Positions 34,210 to 42,105 of a stretch of DNA of 43,753 nucleotides are shown one piece after another. How positions within the stretch are numbered: the stretch's first letter is position 1; the number at the start of each line of letters is the position of its first letter. A program made the translations under genes and the position numbers. The stretch lies in NCBI GenBank assembly GCA_052400625.1, contig JBQTGH010000019.1. One strand, 5' to 3'. The notes under the pieces were generated by a model. It was not told where the DNA came from. It saw only the letters and a program-made list of their open reading frames with translations, and made no database searches. Origin of the DNA: Thermophagus sp052400625. GTDB taxonomy: Bacteria > Bacteroidota > Bacteroidia > Bacteroidales > Marinilabiliaceae.

Positions 34210-34968
34210 ATGCTAAAGCGTGAATTACAAATAGTTTATTCTTCATTTCTTTATTTTACGCGTTTGTCGTTACCCATTCGTGTGGAATACAGGAAAGAAA
34301 ATCAGCACCTGGCCCTTACCTGGTTTCCGCTGGTAGGTGTGGTGGTGGGGTTGATGGGAGGCGTTGCTTATTATCTGGCAAGTATGGTGTTCCCGGCGTC
34401 GGTTGCCGTGGTGTTGGCGTTAGGAGTGACCATATTGGTTACCGGCGCATTTCACGAAGACGGTTTTGCCGATGTGTGCGATGCCTTTGGCGGGGGATAT
34501 ACTGCTGAGCAGCGGTTGCATATTATGAAAGATTCGAGGGTGGGTACCTATGCGGTTCTTGGTCTGTTGTTGTTGCTGGCGATGAAGATGGTATTGCTGA
34601 CCGAGACGGATAGTTCCGTGGTGCCGGCGGTATTGGTGGCATCACATGCCTTAAGCCGGTGGTCTGTTTTGATTATCGCCATGCGGTGGCCTTATGCGCG
34701 ACCGTCGGGCGCTTCCAAGTCGAGGGATACCAGTCATCCCCTCTCTGCCGGACGTTTTTTTATTGCCACGGTTTTAGGCGTTGTCCCCCTGATATATTTC
34801 TGTTCATGGTGGTTATTGGTTTCGGTGCCTATGGTAATTATATCCGCATTGATGGCCGGCAGGTGGTTTAAGGCAAGGATTGGCGGCTATACCGGCGATT
34901 GTCTGGGAGCTGTGCAGCAGCTGAATGAAGTGTTGGTGATGGCTGTTCTGTTTGTCGTATTACAATAG
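34210..34968 (+). CDS. cobS: Adenosylcobinamide-GDP ribazoletransferase (cobalamin synthase)
   Basis: A 252-residue integral membrane enzyme that joins adenosylcobinamide-GDP and alpha-ribazole (phosphate), closing the nucleotide loop. The key motif GAFHEDGFADVCDAFGGG (about 79-96) carries the Asp residues expected to bind Mg. YTRLSLP-like FTRLSLPI is near residue 17, and RVGTYAVLGLLLLLAMK follows. Several hydrophobic helices and the C-terminal GYTGDCLGAVQQLNE also match the family. The 224-bp gap upstream holds TTAGATAAAAGATT-type AT repeats and no gene. Confidence 0.95.
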   Translation: MLKRELQIVYSSFLYFTRLSLPIRVEYRKENQHLALTWFPLVGVVVGLMGGVAYYLASMVFPASVAVVLALGVTILVTGAFHEDGFADVCDAFGGGYTAEQRLHIMKDSRVGTYAVLGLLLLLAMKMVLLTETDSSVVPAVLVASHALSRWSVLIIAMRWPYARPSGASKSRDTSHPLSAGRFFIATVLGVVPLIYFCSWWLLVSVPMVIISALMAGRWFKARIGGYTGDCLGAVQQLNEVLVMAVLFVVLQ

Positions 34969-35012
34969 AAACGAGCATGGCGGCTTGCTGCCACAAAAGA
35001 GCATGTATAAAA
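34968..35012 (+). repeat. Short direct repeat of the cob leader module
   Basis: The 32 bp at 34968-34999 (starting GAAACGAGCATGGCGGCTTG) are repeated exactly at 35165-35196, and both are followed by a CATGTATAAA sequence. This copy starts right after the cobS stop and lacks the rest of the module. Confidence 0.8.
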
Positions 35013-35130
35013 TGATATAGGCAGAAGTGCACAGGCAGAAGGCAGAAGTGAGATTTATCGATTTAATGATTGCGGGTTGGGAAATTTCCCCTTTAGGGGA
35101 TTAAGGGGTGTGGGCTGGCCATAATGGACT

Positions 35131-35268
35131 TTAAACTAATTATATAAGTAAATTTTATACTAATGAAACGAGCATGGCGGCTTGCTGCCACAAAAGTACA
35201 TGTATAAATTTGACTAAGCCATGCGAGTTACATCCAGCCAATAACTTAGATAAAATTTATACGGATGA
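35131..35268 (+). repeat. Cob leader motif and module, copy B
   Basis: First comes a copy of the cobT leader motif (TTTAAACTAATTATATAAGT then AAATTTTATACTAATGAA). It is followed by the ~100-bp module that also precedes cobQ: ACGAGCATGGC, hairpin GGCGG-cttg-CTGCC, ACATGTATAAA, CATGCGAGTTACATCC and AATAACTTAGATAAAATTTA. It ends at an ATG that opens only a short frame. The downstream gene (cobC) begins 40 bp later, and the 341-bp gap contains no other gene. Confidence 0.6.
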
Positions 35269-35310
35269 ATAAGTTTTTAAACTTATGGTTTAAATATAAA
35301 GAAAGGAAGT

Positions 35311-35883
35311 ATGCCCAAGCGAATTTATTTTATGCGTCATCCCAAAACCGAGGTGCCACAGGGAATCTGTTACGGTATCTCAGATGTAAAGCCTTCGGAA
35401 GAAGGATTGGCAATGGCTGTTGAGAAGGTTGGATTAAAACTTAAAGGGGTGCGCCCGGAAATCTGTTTTTCCAGTCCGCTCATACGATGTACCACTCTGG
35501 CCGAAGCATTCCTGACGCCGGAAAAGATTGTTCGGTCCCGACATTTGCGCGAAATAGACTTTGGCCGTTGGGAACTGAAGCCCTGGGTCGACATTTCGCA
35601 GGAAGAACAAAAGGCATGGGGCGAAGATTTCATCAACTGTAAAGTACATGGTGGGGAGAACTTCTTTGACGTTCAAAAGCGCGTGCTGACTTTTCTGGAA
35701 GAGGTGGTACAAACAAGTTATAACAATATTCTTGTGGTAACTCACGCCGGCCTGCTGAGAGCCCTGCTGGCTCATTTACTGGAGGCTTCACCACGAAAAA
35801 TTTTTGCCCTTCATATCGACTACGGAGACGTATTTTGCCTCGAATGGCATAATAATGAGTATTATAAAGTGAAATATTTGTAG
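35311..35883 (+). CDS. cobC: Alpha-ribazole phosphatase-like histidine phosphatase
   Basis: A 190-residue histidine phosphatase. It would remove the phosphate from alpha-ribazole 5'-phosphate (or from adenosylcobalamin 5'-phosphate). The catalytic His10 lies in YFMRHPKTEV (the RHG motif with Pro for Gly). Family residues SSPLIRCTTLA, REIDFGRWE and the second His in VVTHAGLLRALL are present. Phosphoglycerate mutase-like enzymes share these motifs; the cob context decides. The first ATG after GAAAGGAAGT is used, one of the better ribosome-binding sites in the window. Confidence 0.9.
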   Translation: MPKRIYFMRHPKTEVPQGICYGISDVKPSEEGLAMAVEKVGLKLKGVRPEICFSSPLIRCTTLAEAFLTPEKIVRSRHLREIDFGRWELKPWVDISQEEQKAWGEDFINCKVHGGENFFDVQKRVLTFLEEVVQTSYNNILVVTHAGLLRALLAHLLEASPRKIFALHIDYGDVFCLEWHNNEYYKVKYL

Positions 35884-35900
35884 GACAAATGGTGGAGGAT

Positions 35901-36087
35901 AGATTAATAGATGTTAGATTTTTAGATATTAGATTGTTAGATTTAAGATTAATAGATTTAAGAGGGCGATAAGTATTATGGTCTTTTTTGAACTTCTGAA
36001 ATCTGACTTCCGGCCCCTGACATCTAATATCTAACAATCTAATATCTAACAATCTTACATCTAATAATCTAATATCTATTAATCTGT
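35901..36087. repeat. AT-rich TTAGAT/ATCTAA repeats forming an inverted pair
   Basis: The left block (35901-35960) is built of AGAT, TTAGAT and AGATTGTTAGAT pieces. The right block (36021-36087) is its imperfect reverse complement (ATCTAATATCTAACAATCTA and similar). The blocks could fold into a long hairpin with a ~60-nt loop directly upstream of cobU. A similar right-type block lies at 39434-39482. Confidence 0.7.
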
Positions 36088-36106
36088 CAATTTAAACTTC
36101 TAAGCC

Positions 36107-36640
36107 ATGCTCTATTTTATAACAGGCGGACAACGGTCGGGGAAAAGCAGTTATGCACAACGTCTGGCGTTACAGCTGACAGACCGTCCCGTTTATCTGG
36201 CTACCGCCCGCATCTGGGATGAAGATTTCCGGCAACGGGTGGAGCGGCACCGACAAGACCGCGGGCCCGAATGGACCAATCTGGAGGAACCGGTTAATAT
36301 TTCCCGTGTCGACATTGACGGGCGGGTGGTGGTGCTCGATTGCATCACGCTGTGGCTGACCAATCTTTTTTTCGACAATCAGGAAAAAAGTGTGGATGAG
36401 GTGTTGGAAATGGCAAAACTTGAATTTGAAAAACTGTTGGAGAAGAAAGCCACACTGATTGTTATTTCCAACGAGATAGGTATGGGCGGACATGCTGACA
36501 ATGCGGTGGCGCGACGTTTTACCGACCTGCAGGGGTGGATGAATCAACATATTGCAGCAAAAGCCGATGAGGTAACGCTTATGGTGTCGGGGTTACCTCT
36601 TACGGTGAAAGCAGGCAAACAGGAAAAGCGCAGGGAATAA
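36107..36640 (+). CDS. cobU: Bifunctional adenosylcobinamide kinase/guanylyltransferase
   Basis: A 177-residue CobU. It phosphorylates adenosylcobinamide and transfers GMP from GTP to give adenosylcobinamide-GDP, the substrate of CobS. The P-loop is GGQRSGKSS (7-15). The histidine expected to carry GMP is His48 in RVERHRQDRG. DCITLWLTNL and SNEIGMGGHADNAVARRF also match the family. It is full length and the last gene of the cluster before the second 41-bp array. Confidence 0.96.
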   Translation: MLYFITGGQRSGKSSYAQRLALQLTDRPVYLATARIWDEDFRQRVERHRQDRGPEWTNLEEPVNISRVDIDGRVVVLDCITLWLTNLFFDNQEKSVDEVLEMAKLEFEKLLEKKATLIVISNEIGMGGHADNAVARRFTDLQGWMNQHIAAKADEVTLMVSGLPLTVKAGKQEKRRE

Positions 36641-36700
36641 GGAATGTTTAAGATACTTTCTTTGACTATACAAGGATACCGTCTGATGAAAACTTTCATG

Positions 36701-37019
36701 TGAAGCCATTGCAACGCTGCATGAAGGTTTCGGCAGTTAGCGGAAGGCATTACACCGCTGCATGAAGGTTTCGGCAGACAGCGGAAGGCATTGCACCGCT
36801 GCATGGAGGTTTCGGCAGTTAGCGGAAGGCATTACAACGCTGCATGGAGGTTTCGGCAGTTAGCGGAAGGCATTACAACGCTGCATGAAGGTTTCGGCAG
36901 ACAGCGGAAGGCATTGCAACGCTGCATGAAGGTTTCGGCAGTTAGCGGAAGGCATTGCACCGCTGCATGAAGGTTTCGGCAGACAGCGGAAGGCATTGCA
37001 ACGCTGCATGAAGGTTTCG
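36701..37019. repeat. Array 2 of 41-bp tandem repeats (7 full units plus one partial)
   Basis: Units start at 36701, 36742, 36783, 36824, 36865, 36906, 36947 and 36988. The 31-bp core (GGAAGGCATTACAACGCTGC + ATGAAGGTTTC) is nearly that of array 1 and in the same orientation. The 10-bp linker differs: GGCAGTTAGC and GGCAGACAGC are both used. It starts about 60 bp after cobU. It is noncoding and not a CRISPR for the reasons given for array 1. Confidence 0.95.
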
Positions 37020-37112
37020 AAAATAGGCGATTAGGTTGATTGACTATTAGGCTATTAGACCGGAATATTTTGGGAATTAAAATATGCTAAAAACTAGTAG
37101 CTATGAACTCGG

Positions 37113-37149
37113 AATGGGGAAGGTAATGATACACATTGCCTTCCCCATT
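37113..37149 (-). terminator. Strong hairpin downstream of the M56 gene
   Basis: AATGGGGAAGG-TAATG pairs with CATTG-CCTTCCCCATT in a 16-bp stem with one wobble position and a short loop. It lies 45-80 bp past the stop of the minus-strand gene. The T run is missing, so terminator function is uncertain. Confidence 0.5.
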
Positions 37150-37194
37150 ACAGAAACTGTTACCAATAGGAATAAATTATGTTGTTCTGTTTAA

Positions 37195-38970
37195 TTATTG
37201 GTCACTATCGGAATCTGTCTCGTTGAGTGCAAAATTTACGGGCAATGTATATTGCACTGCCACGTTTTTACCCCTTTGTTTTCCGGGTTTCCATTCGGGC
37301 ATGGCGGCAATGACTCTTTCGGCTTCTTCATCCAGTAGCGGATGAACCCCGCGAGCCACATTAACATTGCCAACCTTTCCATTAGGTAAGATAATGAAAG
37401 AGATATATACTCTTCCTTCAATACCGTCTTCTTTAGCTTTAGGTGGATAGTTGGTGTTTGCTAATATATAGTCGTGTAAAGCTTGATCGCCACCCGGAAA
37501 CTTGGGCATCTCTTCCACAATGAAAAAGGTGGGTTGGGCGAGGGTATCCTTTTCATTCTCTTTTTGAATGCGGACCTCAACTATTTCTTCTTTCTTTCCA
37601 TCCTTTTTAAGTTTGGTTTGAATTAAGATAACCCCGTTTTTCCCTTTGTCGCCATATTTCCTAACGGCCGATTTGTCCTTTAAAACTTCAATCTTTTTAA
37701 TTGCTGTCGGTTCGATGTTTTCCAATGCCTCATAGGGCATCTCTTTGCCATCTAGGAAGATGAGCGGTTTTTCTTTGGGTTCTTTTTTGTTGATGGTAAT
37801 GGAAACACCGGTATCAATTTCAATGGTATCTTTTTGCATAACCACCTTCATGTTTTTCCCAAATTCAGGGCGTGTTTTGGTGGTTTTGTATCCCACAAAA
37901 GAGAATACCAACTCAGATTTCTTGCTGATGTTTTGAAGGGTAAAACTACCGTCTTTGTCCGAAACGGTACCTGAGGTTGTTCCTGCTACCACAATGCTGG
38001 TCCCGGGAAGCGGTTCACCATTTTCCCGGACGACCATTCCATTAACAGTTTTTCCTTTCATATCGGAAATTAAACCGGGCGCATTAGTGGCAGGTTCCAT
38101 ACCGGAAATATATTGATATTTCGGTTCTGCAAAAGCATAAAAAACAAAAGCTATAAAAGGCAATACAACTAACGGTTTCAGTTTGCTGATAATGGAAGTT
38201 GATTTATTGGTCATCATGATAAAACGTTTTTTGTTGAGTGAATAATTAAAATAATTTCCCAGGCTGATGACTTCGCCACCTACCATTTGATTGAGAAGGA
38301 TGGCTTTGTAAACAGCCGGGTTGCCGGTAGAATGGATGGCTGCCCTGTCGGCCAGGTATTCATGGTTTTGCCGGATGAACTGGCCATATAACCATGCCAT
38401 CGGATTGAACCATTGAATGAGCCTGATCCATTCAATCAGCATCAGATCGATCCAGTGATATTGCGCAATATGAGCCCTCTCGTGCGAAATAACTTCCTGT
38501 ATTTCCTTTTCCCGGAGATTGGGATTGACAAATACATAGGAGAAAAAGGAAAAAGAAGTTCGGAAAGGGTGTTGACGTACTATTTTTATATTGTCAAGTT
38601 TTTCAATGGGGCAATGTCGGACAATTGCCAAAATTTTCAGGGTTTGAATGACAGTTTTGGAAAAAAGGATCACGAAGCCCAGAACAATAATTCCGGATAT
38701 GAAATTTGGTAGGGTCCAGATATTTGTTTCCTTTTCCACAACAGCGGATGCAAACGGAGCCCCGGCAGATATGGTTTCCGGCCCCATGTTAACCGTTATT
38801 GTGTAGTGCCAGGTAATTAACGGAAATAAAAGCGATGCTATCATCCCGGCCAACAGGAACAGGCGATTGAGAAAAAAATACCTTTCGTTCCGTAAGAAAA
38901 GGAAATATATTGAGCCAAATAAAATTAACCATACCGAGGATCTTAATATGTATATGAGCAGCGATTCCAT
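37195..38970 (-). CDS. BlaR1/MecR1-like M56 metallopeptidase with CarboxypepD-like and TonB C-terminal domains
   Basis: A 591-residue membrane sensor-protease. Membrane helices lie near 5-25, 35-55 and 88-112, with another near 265-282. The M56 zinc site is HERAH (163-167) with Glu204 in HEYLADRA as probable third ligand. After residue ~305 come a carboxypeptidase-regulatory-like domain (GMVVRENGEPLPGTSIVV ... FSFVGYKT) and a short stretch resembling a SusC plug (IKKIEVLKDKSAVRKYGDKG, NGVILI). A TonB C-terminal domain follows (about 495-585: YPPKAKEDGIEGRVYISFI ... MPEWKPGKQRGKNVAVQYTLP). The partner repressor gene lies 12 bp upstream on the same strand. By analogy with BlaR1 it would cleave or inactivate the repressor on a signal; the signal is unknown, and no beta-lactamase gene is adjacent. 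Confidence 0.9.
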   Translation of the reverse strand: MESLLIYILRSSVWLILFGSIYFLFLRNERYFFLNRLFLLAGMIASLLFPLITWHYTITVNMGPETISAGAPFASAVVEKETNIWTLPNFISGIIVLGFVILFSKTVIQTLKILAIVRHCPIEKLDNIKIVRQHPFRTSFSFFSYVFVNPNLREKEIQEVISHERAHIAQYHWIDLMLIEWIRLIQWFNPMAWLYGQFIRQNHEYLADRAAIHSTGNPAVYKAILLNQMVGGEVISLGNYFNYSLNKKRFIMMTNKSTSIISKLKPLVVLPFIAFVFYAFAEPKYQYISGMEPATNAPGLISDMKGKTVNGMVVRENGEPLPGTSIVVAGTTSGTVSDKDGSFTLQNISKKSELVFSFVGYKTTKTRPEFGKNMKVVMQKDTIEIDTGVSITINKKEPKEKPLIFLDGKEMPYEALENIEPTAIKKIEVLKDKSAVRKYGDKGKNGVILIQTKLKKDGKKEEIVEVRIQKENEKDTLAQPTFFIVEEMPKFPGGDQALHDYILANTNYPPKAKEDGIEGRVYISFIILPNGKVGNVNVARGVHPLLDEEAERVIAAMPEWKPGKQRGKNVAVQYTLPVNFALNETDSDSDQ

Positions 38971-38982
38971 AACTGTCGGTTT

Positions 38983-39345
38983 TTATTTTTTAATTTCTTT
39001 TTTTACCTCTTCCAGGATTTCCTCTATGTCATTCAAAGAAAGATTGTTCTCTTTGGCGAAAAAAGAGGCCATGGCAGGAAAAGAGTTGTTGAAATATTTT
39101 TTCAATACCCCTGAAAGCAAGGTCTTGGAGTATTCTTCCTTTTGTACCAAAGGATGGTAAACGTGCACATTCCCAAATTGCCGGTGCCCCACAAAACCCT
39201 TTTTCTCTAGGATACGCACGATGGTGGATACCGTGTTTCGCGCCGGTTTGGGGTCATCAAATCTTGCCAGTATGTCGCGTACTGCGCCTTCTTTCAGTTC
39301 CCAAAGGATTTGCATTATTTGTTCTTCGGCTTTTGTTAACTGCAT
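38983..39345 (-). CDS. BlaI/MecI family transcriptional repressor
   Basis: A 120-residue winged-helix repressor (MQLTKAEEQIMQILWELKEG ... NTVSTIVRILEKKGFVGH). The C-terminal dimerisation helices include the stretch SFFAKENNLSLNDIEEILEE. The start at 39345 is chosen because family members begin a few residues before LTKAEEQIM; an upstream in-frame ATG (39399) adds an unrelated extension. It is followed after 12 bp by the M56 sensor gene, forming a classic repressor-sensor pair. Two perfect palindromes upstream (39514-39533, 39554-39573), one inside the promoter, indicate autoregulation. Confidence 0.94.
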   Translation of the reverse strand: MQLTKAEEQIMQILWELKEGAVRDILARFDDPKPARNTVSTIVRILEKKGFVGHRQFGNVHVYHPLVQKEEYSKTLLSGVLKKYFNNSFPAMASFFAKENNLSLNDIEEILEEVKKEIKK

Positions 39346-39506
39346 CTTTCTATTTTTTTGTGTGCCACATTTTATTAATCGTTCTATCAGGGAAACCAAT
39401 CGGTTAAAGCTGAGACTTTGATGTATTGATTCCCTATATAAAATATCTAATATCTGTTAATCTTACATCTATAAATCTATTAAAGTGCTTTTTGTCAATC
39501 CCAATA

Positions 39507-39538
39507 CAAAGTAATGACTAAAAAATTAGTCATGCAAG
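39507..39538 (-). promoter_or_regulatory. Promoter of the blaI-like/M56 operon
   Basis: On the minus strand CTTG (39535-39538), a 20-bp spacer and TTACTTTG (39507-39514, one mismatch to TAnnTTTG) are seen. The spacer is filled by the repressor palindrome 39514-39533. The leader to the ATG is about 155 nt and includes AT-rich ATCTAA-type repeats (39434-39482). Confidence 0.68.
39514..39533. promoter_or_regulatory. BlaI-type operator 1, ATGACTAAAAAATTAGTCAT
   Basis: Perfect 8-bp arms ATGACTAA/TTAGTCAT around AAAA. It sits exactly between the -33 and -7 boxes, so a bound repressor dimer would block RNA polymerase. Confidence 0.85.
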
Positions 39539-39553
39539 TTTTTTAATGTTAAA

Positions 39554-39573
39554 ATGACTAAAAAATTAGTCAT
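39554..39573. promoter_or_regulatory. BlaI-type operator 2, same 20-bp palindrome
   Basis: An identical 20-bp palindrome, 40 bp (about four helical turns) upstream of operator 1. Two dimers on the same DNA face are possible. Confidence 0.82.
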
Positions 39574-40004
39574 TTTGTAAAATTCTTGTTTAGGTGAGGG
39601 TTAAATGACTGTTTTTTAATGTCTTGTTTTGTCTGTCTGATTGTAAAACGAATTTACAGTTACTATGATACTTACATTGTTTTATAAATTATATATGAGT
39701 TAATGGCCTAATGGAACCCGCATGAAAATGGTTAAATACATGTTCTTTTGCGACAATCGAAAATGGTCATATTTGTTTCTTTTTATCAACTAATTAATGT
39801 TTGGTTATTATACTTCCCATGGTTTGAAAATAACTGGTATATTTGAACAATGCCACATGGACATTCGTAATCCATAGTTTTTTATGGAAGGAAATAAGCC
39901 TTATGAATTTGCCGGTGGTGATAATTTATCGAAAATCTTATAACTTACATCTTTATATCTTAAAATCTTATAATCCATCTTTTGATAACTAAATCTTTAT
40001 AAAA
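39574..40004. other. Intergenic region upstream of GH97
   Basis: About 430 bp of AT-rich DNA with no gene. It holds a -7-like TATATTTG (39838-39845, plus strand) without a clear -33 partner, a small CCATA/TATGG hairpin near 39874-39890, and AATCTTATAA-type repeats at 39935-39985 just before the GH97 gene. Confidence 0.4.
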
Positions 40005-41990
40005 ATGAAGAACAGACTTGTTGCCTTATTGATGATTATTGCAACTTTTTCAATATCATCGTATGCCAAAAAGGAAGAAGTGCTCAATCTGGTTTCTCCG
40101 GATAAAACGCTTCAGGTGGAAATAACCATATCCGACCAAATTAGCTGGGTGTTAAAAGTAAATGGTAATGTGGTTGCTGGTCCCTCGGTCATGGCAATGG
40201 AGGTGGAGAATTATGGCGTACTGGGTAAAAATCCGGTATTGCGAAATTCATTTACTTCATCGAAAGATGAAGTAATCCGTACGGCTCTCTATAAAAAATC
40301 TGAGGTTGAGAACAGCTATAATGAACTGAATATGGTATTTAAGGGGCGATACGGTCTTATTTTCAGGGCCTACAACGATGGTGTGGCCTACCGTTTCGTT
40401 ACCTCTATGAAAGGCGATATCGTGATAAGGGGTGAAAAGAGTGTATTTGTATTTCCCGATGCCAGGGAGGCATACGTACCCTATGTACAGAATCCGGTGG
40501 GGCGATACCAGGTATCGTTTGAAAGCACCTACGATGTACTTCCGCTTTCTCAAATAAAGCCCGATTCCCTGATTATTACACCGGTTTTGGTGAAGAATAA
40601 CGACGGTACTTCTCTGGTTGTAACCGAAGCCGATTTGGAGGATTATCCCGGGATGTTTCTTACCGTCAACGGTGCGGGCACTGGTTTTGAAGCTGAATTT
40701 GCACCTTTCCCCCTCGAAGAGAAACAGGGTGGACACAATAATTTGCAATCGTTTGTTACCCGACGGGCCGATTATATAGCAAAGACCAACGGCAACAGAG
40801 CTTATCCATGGAGAGTTATTGCGGTAGGTAAAAATGATTTCGACCTGGTGGGGAATGACCTGGTATATAAGCTGGCGTCACCTTCCCGTCTGGAGGATAC
40901 CTCCTGGATCAAGCCGGGAAAAGTGGCGTGGGACTGGTGGAACGACTGGAATATTTATGGTGTTGACTTCCGGGCAGGGATCAATACCGAAACCTATAAA
41001 TATTACATCGATTTTGCTGCAGAGAATGGCATCGAATATGTCATTCTGGACGAAGGGTGGTCGGAGAGTACCAACCTGATGAATGTGGTTCCGGCGATAG
41101 ATCTTCAGGAAATTATTGATCATGGAAATAAGAAGGGGGTGGGCATCGTACTTTGGGCAGGATGGTTTCCGCTGAATCAGCAGATGGATGAGGTTTTTGA
41201 AAAATATTCCCGCATGGGTGTGAAAGGTTACAAAATTGATTTTATGAACCGGGATGACCAGAAGATGGTTAATTTTTACTATAAAGCCGCGAGAAAGGCA
41301 GCGGAATTCAAACAGTTTGTTTTATTCCACGGCGCCTACAAACCTACCGGGTTGAGTCGTACCTATCCCAATGTGTTGACTTTTGAAGGCGTATATGGTC
41401 AGGAACAGGTGAAATGGACCGATTACAAAGAATTTCCCGAATACGATGTGACCGTTCCTTATATCCGTAATCTGGCCGGACCAATGGATTATACGCCCGG
41501 CGCCATGAAAAATGCCAATCGTAATAATTGGAGACCTGTATATAGCGAACCCATGAGTCAGGGTACCCGATGCCATCAGCTGGCCATGTATGTGGTGTTC
41601 GATTCACCTTTTTCCATGCTTTGCGATAATCCTTCCAATTACATGCGGGAACCTGAGAGTGTGGCATTTATTGCTTCGATACCTACCGTCTTTGACGAAA
41701 CAATTCCGCTGGCCGGTGAAGTGGGGGAGTATGTGGCAGTGGCTCGCCGAAAAGGTGAAACATGGTATTTAGGTGCCATGACCGACTGGAACAGCCGGGA
41801 AATTGAACTTGATTTTTCATTTCTGGGAGAGGGGCGTTACCGTGCCACCGTTTTTGCTGACGGCATCAATGCCGACCGGGCAGCCTGCGATTACACCAGA
41901 AAAGAAGTTACCATTAATGGCGGTGAGAAGATGAAAATAGAGATGAAAAGCGGAGGAGGATGGGCTGCTGTTATTCAGCCGGTTAAGTAG
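40005..41990 (+). CDS. GH97 family glycosidase (alpha-galactosidase or alpha-glucosidase)
   Basis: A 661-residue secreted enzyme with signal peptide MKNRLVALLMIIATFSISSYA and no lipobox. The N-terminal GH97 beta-sandwich (about 25-290, LVSPDKTLQVEITISDQ, GLIFRAYNDGVAYRF) precedes a TIM barrel (about 300-580, KPGKVAWDWWNDWNIYG, EYVILDEGWS) and a C-terminal beta domain. GH97 contains inverting alpha-glucosidases (SusB) and retaining alpha-galactosidases. Asp412 in GYKIDFMNRDDQ is where I would expect the nucleophile of the retaining type, and the length fits that branch better than longer SusB. That points to alpha-galactosidase, but it is inference. It stands alone, not in a Sus operon. Confidence 0.88.
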   Translation: MKNRLVALLMIIATFSISSYAKKEEVLNLVSPDKTLQVEITISDQISWVLKVNGNVVAGPSVMAMEVENYGVLGKNPVLRNSFTSSKDEVIRTALYKKSEVENSYNELNMVFKGRYGLIFRAYNDGVAYRFVTSMKGDIVIRGEKSVFVFPDAREAYVPYVQNPVGRYQVSFESTYDVLPLSQIKPDSLIITPVLVKNNDGTSLVVTEADLEDYPGMFLTVNGAGTGFEAEFAPFPLEEKQGGHNNLQSFVTRRADYIAKTNGNRAYPWRVIAVGKNDFDLVGNDLVYKLASPSRLEDTSWIKPGKVAWDWWNDWNIYGVDFRAGINTETYKYYIDFAAENGIEYVILDEGWSESTNLMNVVPAIDLQEIIDHGNKKGVGIVLWAGWFPLNQQMDEVFEKYSRMGVKGYKIDFMNRDDQKMVNFYYKAARKAAEFKQFVLFHGAYKPTGLSRTYPNVLTFEGVYGQEQVKWTDYKEFPEYDVTVPYIRNLAGPMDYTPGAMKNANRNNWRPVYSEPMSQGTRCHQLAMYVVFDSPFSMLCDNPSNYMREPESVAFIASIPTVFDETIPLAGEVGEYVAVARRKGETWYLGAMTDWNSREIELDFSFLGEGRYRATVFADGINADRAACDYTRKEVTINGGEKMKIEMKSGGGWAAVIQPVK

Positions 41991-42073
41991 GTTGTTATTG
42001 TTTGCCAGCCTCTATTTTGTTTGAAAAATCGCAATTTTGGATCGATAATCATAAATAGAGTTTCCTCTTTTTG

Positions 42074-42081
42074 TAGCTTTG
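42074..42081 (+). promoter_or_regulatory. -7 box TAGCTTTG before the nitroreductase gene
   Basis: A match to TAnnTTTG 24 bp upstream of the ATG; no TTG at the expected distance upstream. Confidence 0.4.
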
Positions 42082-42105
42082 CATTCTGAATAAAAAAGGC
42101 CAGTT

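Noticed and set aside
36701..37019. CRISPR array or repeat-protein gene
   Set aside because: Same 41-bp structure as the first array. The linkers are two recurring 10-mers, and the period is not a multiple of three.
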